This document shows positions 56,002-64,000 of a stretch of DNA of 64,000 nucleotides, in pieces; position 1 is the stretch's first letter; the number at the start of each line of letters is the position of its first letter. Below the pieces are notes generated by a model. The model saw nothing but the letters and a program-made list of their open reading frames with translations, had not been told where the DNA came from and made no database searches. Source of the stretch: Olsenella profusa (lineage in GTDB: Bacteria; Actinomycetota; Coriobacteriia; Coriobacteriales; Atopobiaceae); NCBI RefSeq assembly GCF_016900315.1, contig NZ_JACSNQ010000003.1, positions 1 through 64,000 on the forward strand, read 5' to 3'. The position numbers and the translations under genes were made by a program.

Positions 56002-57216
56002 CTATAGGCGGAAGGTGCGTACCGTTACGGAAGCGGGGTAGCCGGTGTCGGCGTCCTTGACCGTCGAGAAGGTCACGAAGAGGTCACAGCCGTCGCCCAC
56101 GCGGGCGGGAAACTCTCCGTAGTCGACCACGCGGTCGGCCGACGGAATGCCCGAGTAGGTGCGGTTTGCCAGGTCAAGGACCACGTAAGCGGAGTTGCTC
56201 TGCAAAATCTTGATCACGATCACGTCGCCTGCGCCGCAGCCGCACTCCGAGGGCTCGCGATTGAGACGAAAGAAGCCGCCCGAGGACGTGCCCATGTAGG
56301 TGCCCATCTGACCAAGCAGGCCCCCCGCGCTGTAGCTCGCCTCCACGGACACGAGAAACCGCTCCCCCACGCGGGTGGCACGGAACGGCCGGACGCTCTG
56401 GGGCATCACGAGCTGGTCGACTCGCGTGGCGAGGTCGTCGGAGAGCGCGTACGCCGTCACGCCGTAGTAGACCCCCTCGTCCGCGCGGACGCGCGGGGTG
56501 AGCACCACGTTGTCCCCGGCAAGGGTGGGCGCCGTGGCAAAGCGGCCCGGGGACTCCACCACGGCCTGAGCCTCGCTGCCGCCGGCGTGCCAGACGTAGC
56601 AGTGCGAGCTCTCCGTGGTCCTGGACCCGTTTGCCGAGGGCTGCACCTGCCAGATGACCTTGTCTCCGGAAACGGCGAACGGGGCGGGGTCGTAGTCGGA
56701 GCCTCCCTCCCAGAGCGTGCTGGTGTCACCGGTGAGCGCGCCGCCCGAGAAGGACGAGGCATAGAGCACCCACGCTCGCGTGGAGAGGTTGAGCTCGACC
56801 CAGGCGTAGACGGAGTCCGAGCAGCGGACGTCGTAGATGACGGTGGTCGTGGACTGGCCCATGGGCGCGGCGACCACCTCGACGAGCTCGCCCGAGGCCA
56901 GGGAGAGCGCCGACCCCTTCACCATGGGCGTGGCGGAGGAGCCCGCCGTGGTCACGGGAATCCAGGTGCCCTCGGCGGGGTGCAGCACGTTGCCCAGCGG
57001 CAGGGTCCAGGTTGACTCCGCCGTCAGGGACTCGCCGGTCGCCTCGAAGGTGTCGAGGATGTCCTCGGCGGAGTCCTCGTCGACGACCACCGGGTCAGAG
57101 GCGTCCTCGTCCGATGCGTGCGTGCAACCGGCAAGCACCCCGACGGCCGCCGCCACGGCAGTCCCCGCGGCGGCGGTCTTGAAGAACGAGCGCCTGGTCA
57201 GCCTCGGCCTGCGCAT
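56002..57216 (-). CDS. Tat-exported lipoprotein with beta-propeller-like body
   Basis: 404 residues from ATG 57216, eight bases past the TSCPD stop. The twin-arginine signal LTRRSFFKTAAAG is followed by a hydrophobic run and lipobox VLAGC, so the mature protein is lipid-anchored outside the membrane. The body has repeated strand motifs (VSGDKVIWQVQPSA, LAGDNVVLTPRVRADEGVYYGVTAYAL), which suggest a propeller of WD40-like or TolB-like type; no catalytic motif is seen. A CGCGAGDVIVI segment contains two close cysteines. Function unknown; the Tat route implies folding, perhaps with a cofactor, before export. Confidence 0.7.
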   Translation of the reverse strand: MRRPRLTRRSFFKTAAAGTAVAAAVGVLAGCTHASDEDASDPVVVDEDSAEDILDTFEATGESLTAESTWTLPLGNVLHPAEGTWIPVTTAGSSATPMVKGSALSLASGELVEVVAAPMGQSTTTVIYDVRCSDSVYAWVELNLSTRAWVLYASSFSGGALTGDTSTLWEGGSDYDPAPFAVSGDKVIWQVQPSANGSRTTESSHCYVWHAGGSEAQAVVESPGRFATAPTLAGDNVVLTPRVRADEGVYYGVTAYALSDDLATRVDQLVMPQSVRPFRATRVGERFLVSVEASYSAGGLLGQMGTYMGTSSGGFFRLNREPSECGCGAGDVIVIKILQSNSAYVVLDLANRTYSGIPSADRVVDYGEFPARVGDGCDLFVTFSTVKDADTGYPASVTVRTFRL

Positions 57217-57224
57217 GGAGGTGC

Positions 57225-57491
57225 CTAGGCCTGGAGCGCCGCCGTGGCCTCGGTGAGCGCGCGGGAGAGCTGGTCCGCGCACGAGGTCTGACGCGGCCCG
57301 CAGGTGTTGCCCGCAAGGATGCCGGCGACCTCCTCGGGCGAGTGGCCCTTGACGAGCTTGCCGATGGCCTTGAGGTTGCCGTTACAGCCCCCGTCAAAGG
57401 AGACCGACTCGATGACCTTGCCATCGTCGGACAGGTCGATGTGGATCGCGCGCGAGCAGACGCCGCGCGGGGTGTAGTCGAAGTGCTTCAC
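57225..57491 (-). CDS. TSCPD-domain protein (TIGR03905 type)
   Basis: 88 residues from ATG 57491. It matches the stand-alone TSCPD family by TPRGVCSRAIHIDL, GGCNGNLKAIGKLVKG and GNTCGPRQTSCADQL, with four conserved cysteines probably binding zinc. The domain is also found at the C-terminus of adenosylcobalamin-dependent ribonucleotide reductases; the stand-alone form has no proven role. It is upstream of, and possibly co-transcribed with, the Tat lipoprotein gene. Confidence 0.88.
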   Translation of the reverse strand: MKHFDYTPRGVCSRAIHIDLSDDGKVIESVSFDGGCNGNLKAIGKLVKGHSPEEVAGILAGNTCGPRQTSCADQLSRALTEATAALQA

Positions 57492-57522
57492 AGGTTCTTC
57501 TCCCCTCGTTGCTGACCTCAGC

Positions 57523-57528
57523 AGTATA
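57523..57528 (-). promoter_or_regulatory. putative -10 box of the TSCPD gene
   Basis: TATACT on the minus strand, 32 bases before the ATG, in the same sequence context (GGTATACTG) as at dnaX. Confidence 0.4.
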
Positions 57529-57588
57529 CCCGTGCCTCGCCGTAGCCAGGCTTGGGACGCCGGGCGCCCTCTGGCCCCTCGATGGAAC

Positions 57589-58935
57589 CTACTCGAAGCT
57601 CAGCTGCTCCAGGCGGTCAAAGACCACGTCCACGCGAGTGAGGAAGGCACGCGGGTCGAAGATGCGGTCGAGCTCCTCGGCAGGGAGGGTGCAGCGCGGG
57701 TCCGCCTCGAGCTTCTCGCGGAACGTGGAGCCCTGCTCGCACTGCTGGACCTCGTGCCAGGTGGCCATGGCGTTGTCCTGCACGATGGCGTAGGCCTGCT
57801 CGCGGGTAATGCCGGTCTCCACTAGGGCCAGAAGCACCTTGGAGGAGTAGATGAGGCCGCGGGTCTTGTTGAGGTTGGCCATCATGCGCGCCGGGTAGAG
57901 GATGAGCCCGTCCACGATGCGGATGAGGCACTGGAACATGTGGTCAAGCGCGATGAAGGAGTCGGCCTGCGCCACGCGCTCGGCGGAGCTGTGGGAGATG
58001 TCGCGCTCGTGCCAGAGGGCCACGTTGTCAAAGGCAACCTGCGCGTTGGCCTTCACCACGCGGGAGAGGCCGCAGACCTTCTCCACGGTGATGGGGTTGC
58101 GCTTGTGCGGCATGGCGGAGCTGCCCTTCTGGCCCTTCTTGAACGGCTCCTCCGCCTCCAGGGTGTCGGTGCGCTGGAGGTTGCGGATCTCCGTGGCGAT
58201 GCGCTCGCAGGTAGCCGCCGTGGTGGCGAGGACGCCGGCGAGATAGGCGTGGTGGTCGCGGGAGATGACCTGCGTGGAGAGCGGGTCGTGCACGAGGCCG
58301 AGGTGCTCGCAGACGTACTCCTCGACGAACGGGTCGATGCTGGAGTAGGTGCCCACCGCGCCCGAGATGGCGCCGAAGGCCACGTTCTTGCGGGCGTCCT
58401 TGAGGCGGTCGAGGTCGCGCTTGAGCTCCCAGGCCCAGCTGCCGAACTTCATGCCGAAGGTCATCGGCTCGGCGTGAATGCCGTGCGTGCGGCCCACGCA
58501 GAGGGTGTCACGCTCCTCGAAGGCGCGGCGCTTGCAGATCTCGCCGAGCCTGCGCACGTCCTCGATCAGGATGTCGGTGGCCTGGACGAGCTGGTAGCAC
58601 AGGGCGGTGTCGCCCAGGTCGGACGAGGTCATGCCAAAGTGCACCCAGCGGGAGGGCTTGGGCTCGCCCTCGGGCACGTCGCGGTCGATGTACTCGCCCA
58701 TGTTGGTGAGGAAGGCGATGACGTCGTGGTTGGTCACGGCCTCGATGGCGTCGACCTCGTCCTTGTTGAAGTCCGCGTGCTCGCGGATCCAGGCGGCCTC
58801 CTCGCGCGTGATGCCGATCTTGCCCATCTCGGCGTGCGCCTCGCAGGCCAGGACCTCGATCTCCTGCCAGATGCGGTACTTGTTCTCCAGCGAGAAGATG
58901 TGGCCCATCTCGGGGCGGGTGTAGCGATCAATCAT
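57589..58935 (-). CDS. purB: Adenylosuccinate lyase
   Basis: Cleaves SAICAR to AICAR and adenylosuccinate to AMP, both releasing fumarate. 448 residues from ATG 58935 after GAAGGAGCCCC. Fumarase/aspartase superfamily signature GSSAMPHKRNPI, the catalytic His regions VGRTHGIHAEPMTFG and TSSDLGDTAL, and the adenylosuccinate lyase C-terminal domain. It lies downstream of argH, a paralogue in the same superfamily, on the same strand. Confidence 0.97.
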   Translation of the reverse strand: MIDRYTRPEMGHIFSLENKYRIWQEIEVLACEAHAEMGKIGITREEAAWIREHADFNKDEVDAIEAVTNHDVIAFLTNMGEYIDRDVPEGEPKPSRWVHFGMTSSDLGDTALCYQLVQATDILIEDVRRLGEICKRRAFEERDTLCVGRTHGIHAEPMTFGMKFGSWAWELKRDLDRLKDARKNVAFGAISGAVGTYSSIDPFVEEYVCEHLGLVHDPLSTQVISRDHHAYLAGVLATTAATCERIATEIRNLQRTDTLEAEEPFKKGQKGSSAMPHKRNPITVEKVCGLSRVVKANAQVAFDNVALWHERDISHSSAERVAQADSFIALDHMFQCLIRIVDGLILYPARMMANLNKTRGLIYSSKVLLALVETGITREQAYAIVQDNAMATWHEVQQCEQGSTFREKLEADPRCTLPAEELDRIFDPRAFLTRVDVVFDRLEQLSFE

Positions 58936-58972
58936 GTGGGGCTCCTTCGGCGTCGCGCTGCATACCAGCCTG

Positions 58973-58978
58973 ATTCTA
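58973..58978 (-). promoter_or_regulatory. putative -10 box of purB
   Basis: TAGAAT on the minus strand, 38 bases before the purB ATG. A GGCGAGAAGAAC word (58986-58997) lies immediately upstream, in the spacer region and close to the argH stop. Confidence 0.35.
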
Positions 58979-58999
58979 CCGCAGGGGCGAGAAGAACCT

Positions 59000-60391
59000 C
59001 TACGCCACGCGGCCCTCGTCCGCGGCCAGCGCCGCGCGGGCCTCCCCGAGCTGAACCACCACGGCGTCGTGGCCGGTTCCGCCGTAGGTCACGCGGGCGT
59101 TGGCAATGCCGGCCGGGTCGAGGTCGCGGGCGACGTCCTCCTCGAACAGCGGGCTCGCGGCGGCAAACTCCTCGGCCGTGAGGTCCTCGAGGCCCTTGCC
59201 ATGCTTCTCGCAGTAGAGCACGAGCTCGCCCACCACGCGGTGCGCCTCGCGGAAGGGCATGCCCTTCTTGGCCAGGTAGTCGGCCACGTCCGTGGCGGCC
59301 GAGAAGCCCGTGCCCGCCTGCGCGAGCATGGCGTCGGCGTTCACGGTCATGGTCTCGACCATGCCCGCGGCGATCTCCATGCAGTCGCTGAGCGTGCGAG
59401 CGGCGTCGAGCGGGCCCTCCTTGCACTCCTGGAGGTCTTTGTTGTAGGCGAGCGGCAGGGACTTCATCGTGGTAAGCAGCGCCATGAGGTCGCCGTAGAC
59501 TCGGCCGGTCTTGCCGCGCGTGAGCTCGGCGAAGTCGGGGTTCTTCTTCTGCGGCATGATCGAGGAGCCCGTGGAGTAGCTGTCCGAGAGCGTGATGAAG
59601 CCGAACTCGGTGGAGCTCCACAGCACGATCTCCTCGCACAGGCGCGAGAGGTGCATCATGGAGACGGCGCAGGCGTACTCGAGGTCGAGCAGGTAGTCGC
59701 GGTCGGAGACGGCGTCGAGCGAGTTGGGGATGGTGCGGCCAAAGCCCAGGAGCTCGGTAGTGCGCTGGCGGTTCAGCGGGTAGGTGGTGCCGGCGAGCGC
59801 CGCCGCGCCGAGCGGGTTGGCGTCCGCGGCGTCGCGCGCGGCGACGAGGCGGACGTGGTCGCGCGTGAACATCCAGAAGTAGGCGAGCAGGTGGTGGGAG
59901 AGCAGCACCGGCTGGGCGTGCTGCAGGTGGGTGTAGCCGGGCATCACCACGTCGAGGTTCTTCTCGGCAACGTCGAGAAGGACGCGGCGCAGGGCGCGGT
60001 TGCCGGAGAGCAGCTGGTCGCAGAGGTCCTTGGCGAGCAGGCGGATGTCGGTGGCCACCTGGTCGTTGCGCGAGCGGCCGGTGTGCAGGCGGCCGCCGGG
60101 CGTGCCGATGTTGCGGGTGAGCGCGCCCTCCACGGCCATGTGGACGTCCTCGTCGTTGACGTCCCAGGCGAAGGTGCCCCCCTCGATCTGGGCGGCGATG
60201 TCGGCGAGGCCCTCGTCGATGGCGGCCTGGTCCTCGGCCGAGATGATGCCCTGCTCGGCGAGCATCTTGGCGTGCGCGCGGCTGCCGGCTATGTCCTGGG
60301 CCGCCATGCTCTTGTCGACCTCGAGGCTTGCGCCAAACTCCTGCGTGAACTGGTCAACGCCCTTCTCGAACCTGCCGCCCCACAGCGCCAT
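59000..60391 (-). CDS. argH: Argininosuccinate lyase
   Basis: Last step of arginine synthesis: argininosuccinate to arginine and fumarate. 463 residues from ATG 60391 after GCAAGGAGGGCTC. Signature GSSIMPQKKNPDFAEL, YTHLQHAQPVLLSHH, RSRNDQVATD and the ArgH C-terminal domain. No argG or other arg gene is adjacent. Confidence 0.97.
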   Translation of the reverse strand: MALWGGRFEKGVDQFTQEFGASLEVDKSMAAQDIAGSRAHAKMLAEQGIISAEDQAAIDEGLADIAAQIEGGTFAWDVNDEDVHMAVEGALTRNIGTPGGRLHTGRSRNDQVATDIRLLAKDLCDQLLSGNRALRRVLLDVAEKNLDVVMPGYTHLQHAQPVLLSHHLLAYFWMFTRDHVRLVAARDAADANPLGAAALAGTTYPLNRQRTTELLGFGRTIPNSLDAVSDRDYLLDLEYACAVSMMHLSRLCEEIVLWSSTEFGFITLSDSYSTGSSIMPQKKNPDFAELTRGKTGRVYGDLMALLTTMKSLPLAYNKDLQECKEGPLDAARTLSDCMEIAAGMVETMTVNADAMLAQAGTGFSAATDVADYLAKKGMPFREAHRVVGELVLYCEKHGKGLEDLTAEEFAAASPLFEEDVARDLDPAGIANARVTYGGTGHDAVVVQLGEARAALAADEGRVA

Positions 60392-60597
60392 GAGCCCTCC
60401 TTGCTTGCGTTTTGTCCCAACAAGCTTACCAAAGCGGGAGCGGGTCCTTGCGCGAGCGCCCGTCGCGTAGCATGGGTTTTACGGACCGCCCGGCGAACGC
60501 TTGCCGCCGTCCGCAGCTGCCCCGCGCCCGGGCGGCAAGGGGTGTGATACCCTACCGGCCACCGCGCGGCCCCCATCGCACAACGAAAGGGGTCGCC

Positions 60598-61695
60598 ATG
60601 CTGATTTGCGTCAACAAGACGTCTGCGCTCGCACTTCTGCGACACGTCCGGGCAACCGGGGAGCTCGCGCACGCCCAGATCTGCGGCCTGCCCGAGCCGG
60701 ACCCCCTCCCGCAGCGCAGGTGGACTGCGCGGCTCATCCCCCACGAGCTACTCGGCCTGCGCGACGCGCCCAGTCCCGAGCGGCGCGTGTGCGTGGCCGT
60801 CCCCTCGCAGGAGACGCGGCCGCTCGCCTCCTTCTTCTCAAGCACGGTGTATTCCACGGGATTGCCCCCAGGATCGTTCTTACAGCTGAGCGATGATCTG
60901 GTCATTCCCTGTCCCGAGCTGCTCTTTATCGAGCTCGCCAGAGTCATGCACCCGGCCGTGCACGAGCTCCTCGGCTATGAGCTCTGCGGGACGTTTGCCC
61001 GCAGCCCAATTGACCCCCGCACGGGCGGCGTGACTCATGGCCTCGCCCCCGTTACGGATGTTCTGCGCATCGGTGACTATATCGACCGGTGTCAGGGGAT
61101 TGCCGGAATGCCCGCGGCGAGGCGTCACCTGAAGAACGTGCGGGACAACGCGTGGTCGGCAATCGAGGCTGTGATGGCGTTGATGGTCGTGCGGCCCGTC
61201 AGGGATTTGGGGTATGGAATCGAAAAGATCACCCTCAACAAGCGGCAGGGCAATCCACGCGCACTCGTCCAGCGCGGGTGCATGAGCAGCAGGGTTCCCG
61301 ACATTGTGCTCGACGACCTCCCTGTCGGCTTCAACTACGACGGCCACGATCATCTCAACCTCTCGTCAATCATCAAATCCATTAGCAACTCCACGGAGCT
61401 GAGGGCATCGCTTGCCCAGCTGAGGAATAAGTACGTAGACGACCGCAAGCGCGACAGGGAGCTCGCCGCACAGGGACGGGTGGTCATGCCGGTTGTTGCC
61501 GAGGACGTTTTTGCGTGTGGCGGCCTTGATACGGTGGTCCTTGAGGCCCTGATGGCATCAGAGCGGCTCGGCGGACCCGCGGCGGCCAGCGTCGTCGAAG
61601 ACGGGGCGTGGGATCACCAGGTGGAGCAGGCAAGACAGCAGCTCGTCTGGTCCCTTCTGCCCTGGGAGGGAGGAAAATCTCTGGGGGCCTTCTGA
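60598..61695 (+). CDS. Unknown protein with DUF559/AbiEi-like C-terminal fold
   Basis: 365 residues from ATG 60598 (AAAGGGGTCGCC before it). It opens LICVNKTSALALLRHVRATG; PCPELLFIELARVM lies near 105-118. Near residues 235-292 the pattern PDIVLDDLPVGFNYDGHDHLN ... YVDDRKRDRELAAQG follows the Asp, YDG-H, D-x2-R-x2-L-x3-G order of Vsr/DUF559-type nuclease folds and of C-terminal domains in AbiEi-like proteins. Asn replaces the usual Glu before YDG, and about 30 residues are inserted between the blocks, so it may be inactive as a nuclease. Codon use in the second half is noticeably less GC-rich than the neighbours, suggesting transfer. A perfect 20-bp inverted repeat follows the gene. Confidence 0.5.
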   Translation: MLICVNKTSALALLRHVRATGELAHAQICGLPEPDPLPQRRWTARLIPHELLGLRDAPSPERRVCVAVPSQETRPLASFFSSTVYSTGLPPGSFLQLSDDLVIPCPELLFIELARVMHPAVHELLGYELCGTFARSPIDPRTGGVTHGLAPVTDVLRIGDYIDRCQGIAGMPAARRHLKNVRDNAWSAIEAVMALMVVRPVRDLGYGIEKITLNKRQGNPRALVQRGCMSSRVPDIVLDDLPVGFNYDGHDHLNLSSIIKSISNSTELRASLAQLRNKYVDDRKRDRELAAQGRVVMPVVAEDVFACGGLDTVVLEALMASERLGGPAAASVVEDGAWDHQVEQARQQLVWSLLPWEGGKSLGAF

Positions 61696-61719
61696 TTGGG
61701 GCCGCATTAGAGGGACCCG

Positions 61720-61809
61720 CGGGAAATTAATCCACATTTCAGGGCGCTCCGAAAACAGCCAACTGGCCTTTTGCTCGATTCACAAAACCAAATGTGGATT
61801 AATTTCCCG
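61720..61809. repeat. Perfect 20-bp AT-rich inverted repeat, 50-bp loop (family F)
   Basis: CGGGAAATTAATCCACATTT (61720-61739) and its exact reverse complement (61790-61809) flank 50 bases that include a smaller dyad around CCAACTGG. The arms are far more AT-rich than the surroundings. It lies between the stops of convergent genes and lacks a T-run, so it is not a classical terminator. Confidence 0.9.
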
Positions 61810-61831
61810 TCACCGGGCGGCGCGCCTCCGC

Positions 61832-63160
61832 TCAGCGTCGCGGAATCCGCACGGTGAAGCGCGTGCCCACGCCCTCGCGCGAGACGAGGTCGATCGTGCC
61901 GCCGTGCTCCTCCACGATCCAGCGCGCTATGGCCAGCCCCAGGCCCGTCCCCTCCTTGGACGCGTCGCGCGCGGCGTCGGCGCGCCAGAAGCGCTCGAAG
62001 ACGTGGGTGGCCTCCTCGGGTGACATGCCCATCCCCTCGTCGCGCACGGAGTAGGAGACGGCGTCGGCGTCTGCCGCCACGTCCAGCAAGATCCTCGTGC
62101 CCGTCGCCGAGTAGCGCGCCGCGTTCTGCACGATCACGCGCGCGGACTGCTTGACCATCGACGCGTCACAGGTCACGACGAAGCGCTCGTCGCTCGCGGC
62201 GTTGGTCGAGAAGCCCAGCTCGTAGGCGTGGTCGGCGTCGATCATGGCCGACTCGCCCGCCACCTCGCTCACCAGCGCGGCGAGGTTCACGGGCGCGAGC
62301 TCGAGCGTGTTGCGCCCCGAGTCCCCGCGCGCGAGGAACAGCAGCTGCTCCACCAGCTCCTGCATGTGCGCGCCCTCGGCCTTGAGCGCGGTGATGGACT
62401 CCTCCAGGACCGCTCGGTCGTCCTTGCCCCAGCGGTCGAGCATGTTCACGTAGCCCTGGATGACCGCGATCGGCGTGCGCAGCTCGTGGCTCGCGTCGGA
62501 GACGAAGCGAATCTGCTGGAGCTTGGCCTCCTGCATCTGGCGCAGCAGCCCGTTGAGCGCCACCTCGATGCTCGCCAGGTCGTCGACGCCGGTCTTTACC
62601 TGCGGCGAGTCGACCGACGCCCGCTCGATGGCCTGCTCGAGGCTCTCGATCTTGCTCGCGTCCATGATGTCCTTGGACCCGAGCGCCTCCGCGCTCAGGG
62701 CGAGCGCGTTCAGGGGCTGCAGCCTGCGCCGGATTCGTCGGACGTCCGAGAAGATGCCCAGCAGGCTCAGCAGCTCGACGGCAAGAAGGGCGGCGCCCGC
62801 GGGCCACAGGGAGATGAGGTCGGAGCCGGGCTCGAAGAAGAACCAGTCGCCCGCCGGGGTCGGACCCGTCTTGACGGCGAGCGTCAGCGCATCGAGCCCG
62901 CTGCGACCCGTGCTGAAGAAGAGCTCGCAGGTCACGTGGTCTGCCGGGATGATGCCGTAGGCGAGCGCGTCGGCCGGGAGGTCCCGGGCGTACCCCACCC
63001 AGAGCGCGGCAAGCACGGCGAGAAGAGCGATCAGGTCCACGAGGACCCACCGCACCAGCCGCCTCCACCAGAAGCCGAGCGCGATTCTCCACGCAATCGA
63101 GGAGGAGCGCTTCTCGCCCGCCGCGAGCTGGGTGCTGGGAGGCTCAGCCTTCTCTGACAA
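61832..63160 (-). CDS. Sensor histidine kinase of an OmpR-type pair
   Basis: About 442 residues. I choose TTG 63160, overlapping the regulator stop by 17 bases, with GAGGGG eight bases before it. Two membrane helices (about 40-62 and 120-142) flank an extracytoplasmic loop. A HAMP-like linker is followed by HisKA with SDASHELRTPIAVIQGYVNML (His near 224), and HATPase motifs NAARYSA, DEGMGMS, FERFWRAD and GTGLGLAIARW. The signal is unknown. Confidence 0.92.
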   Translation of the reverse strand: MSEKAEPPSTQLAAGEKRSSSIAWRIALGFWWRRLVRWVLVDLIALLAVLAALWVGYARDLPADALAYGIIPADHVTCELFFSTGRSGLDALTLAVKTGPTPAGDWFFFEPGSDLISLWPAGAALLAVELLSLLGIFSDVRRIRRRLQPLNALALSAEALGSKDIMDASKIESLEQAIERASVDSPQVKTGVDDLASIEVALNGLLRQMQEAKLQQIRFVSDASHELRTPIAVIQGYVNMLDRWGKDDRAVLEESITALKAEGAHMQELVEQLLFLARGDSGRNTLELAPVNLAALVSEVAGESAMIDADHAYELGFSTNAASDERFVVTCDASMVKQSARVIVQNAARYSATGTRILLDVAADADAVSYSVRDEGMGMSPEEATHVFERFWRADAARDASKEGTGLGLAIARWIVEEHGGTIDLVSREGVGTRFTVRIPRR

Positions 63161-63833
63161 CGTAACCAACCCCTCGGACGGTGGTGATGAGCTTGACGCC
63201 AAAGCGGTCGTCGAGCTTGGCGCGCAGGTGGGCTATGTGCACGTCAACCACGTTGGTCTCCCCCACGTAGTCGTAGCCGAGGGCCTCCCGCGCGAGCTGG
63301 ACCCGCGTGAGCACGCGCCCCGGGTGCTCCATGAGGGCGCGCAGGACCTCGAACTCGCGGTTGGTGAGCTCCACGGGCTCGTCGCGCACGGAGACCACGT
63401 GGCGCTCGGGGTCGAGCGTCACCCCGCAGGCGGCGAGAACGCCCGCGGCGTCGGGCTCGGACAGGGCGGCGGGGGCGTGCCTCTTGAGCGCCACCCGCAC
63501 GCGGGCGAGAAGCTCCTCGATGGCAAAGGGCTTGGTCACGTAGTCGTCCGCGCCGGCGTCGAGGCCGGCGACCTTGTCCATCACCGCGTCGCGCGCCGTG
63601 AGCATGATGACGGGGACGTCCTTCTCGCGCCGGATGCGCCGCAGGACCTCCATGCCGTTGAGCTGGGGCAGCAGGATGTCCAGGAGGACGAGGTCGAAGT
63701 CCACGTCCAGCGCCCGGTCCACGGCCGAGCGCCCGTCCGCGACCCACGTGACCTCGTAGCCCTCGTGCGCGAGCTCGAGCTCGACGAAGCGCGCAAGCTT
63801 CTCCTCGTCCTCGACGAGCAGGACCCTAGTCAT
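63144..63833 (-). CDS. OmpR/PhoB-family response regulator
   Basis: 229 residues from ATG 63833, overlapping the end of the upstream gene (ATGACTAG). Receiver domain: EDE near 8-10, phospho-acceptor Asp in LVLLDILLPQ (about 51), YVTKPFAIEEL. Winged-helix domain (about 125-229) with LTNREFEVLRALMEHPGRVLTR and VDVHIAHLRAKLDD. Translationally coupled to the kinase downstream. Confidence 0.93.
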   Translation of the reverse strand: MTRVLLVEDEEKLARFVELELAHEGYEVTWVADGRSAVDRALDVDFDLVLLDILLPQLNGMEVLRRIRREKDVPVIMLTARDAVMDKVAGLDAGADDYVTKPFAIEELLARVRVALKRHAPAALSEPDAAGVLAACGVTLDPERHVVSVRDEPVELTNREFEVLRALMEHPGRVLTRVQLAREALGYDYVGETNVVDVHIAHLRAKLDDRFGVKLITTVRGVGYVVREG

Positions 63834-64000
63834 GGCTCGGCTCCTCGGCGCCGCGCGCCTCGGGCTCGGGCTCCGGCGTCGCCGCCTCGTCGTTCGGCGA
63901 GAAGGACGCGGGCTCGTCGGCGGGCTCGGAGTCCGCACGCTCCTCCGCACGCGGCGCGGGCGCCGGGGTCGCCGGCCGCGGGGCGTAGGCCGGTGCGGGC
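63826..64000 (-). CDS. C-terminal tail of an unknown gene, start outside window
   Basis: An open minus-strand frame enters from the right edge and stops at TAG 63826-63828, overlapping the start of the regulator gene. The 57 visible codons give a Pro/Ala/Glu-rich, disordered tail (EERADSEPADEPASFSPNDE, ending GAEEPSHD). The tight overlap and acidic composition suggest a real upstream operon member. A GGCGAGAAGRAC word (63896-63907) lies in it. Confidence 0.45.
   Translation of the reverse strand, partial: PAPAYAPRPATPAPAPRAEERADSEPADEPASFSPNDEAATPEPEPEARGAEEPSHD

Overview
The window is a 64 kb chromosomal segment from a GC-rich (roughly two thirds G+C) Gram-positive anaerobe. It most likely belongs to the Coriobacteriia (Actinobacteria), close to the Olsenella/Atopobium group. 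I base this on the base composition, an actinobacterial FHA / PP2C / SEDS-PBP / PASTA-kinase cluster, a pyruvate:ferredoxin oxidoreductase, a MurT-GatD amidation enzyme, an LPxTG-type surface phosphatase and a short 4S-type SRP RNA. The genus is an inference. No phage, plasmid, insertion sequence or CRISPR array was seen; nearly all genes look like ordinary chromosomal genes.

Layout. 0-3.7 kb (minus strand): the 5' part of dnaX and two PH-domain membrane proteins, one of them broken. 4.3-9.6 kb: SRP RNA, adenine deaminase, a YcxB-like membrane protein and two tandem esterases. 9.6-15.1 kb (minus): ribokinase, a membrane-anchored HTH regulator, an unknown membrane protein, pgi and an unknown protein. 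15.2-16.3 kb: trxA and a PAP2 phosphatase. 16.9-21.6 kb (minus): YfcE-like phosphoesterase, LytTR two-component system, glycosyltransferase and QueT. 21.8-24.0 kb: a single-chain MurT-GatD. 24.1-32.3 kb (minus): YibE/F, a duplicated cell-wall-anchored metallophosphatase and nifJ. 32.6-41 kb: a C39-like peptidase, purH, an acetyltransferase, gluQ, tRNA-Ser, tRNA-Arg, deoC, a possibly SOS-controlled small protein, serS and a 63-aa membrane protein. 41.5-51.5 kb: tRNA-Leu, then a six-gene signalling and cell-wall operon (non-RD kinase, fhaA, fhaB, PP2C, a RodA-PBP fusion, pknB with four PASTA domains). 51.7-64 kb: tRNA-Arg, purC, two OmpR-type two-component systems, a Tat lipoprotein, a TSCPD protein, purB, argH, a nuclease-fold-like protein of unknown role and the tail of one more gene.

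How the genes fit together. Peptidoglycan synthesis and its phospho-control dominate: the kinase/FHA/PP2C/RodA-PBP/PknB operon, MurT-GatD (lipid II glutamate amidation) and a PAP2 phosphatase that may recycle undecaprenyl-PP. Purine metabolism is scattered over purH, purC, purB, adeC, rbsK and deoC. QueT and GluQ together point to queuosine salvage and glutamylation of tRNA-Asp.

The most unusual content is between genes. (1) A 12-base word, GGCGAGAAGRAC, occurs about thirty times on both strands, mostly intergenic and often as inverted pairs, with the density and arrangement of a DNA uptake sequence. (2) At least six intergenic arrays of imperfect repeats, with sequence particular to one or two loci, keep spacings of about 21, 41-42 or 62 bp, which are whole numbers of helical turns, and most are laid out as inverted repeats. 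Neither is explained by the genes around it. These two patterns, with the RodA-PBP and MurT-GatD fusions, are what I would follow up first.
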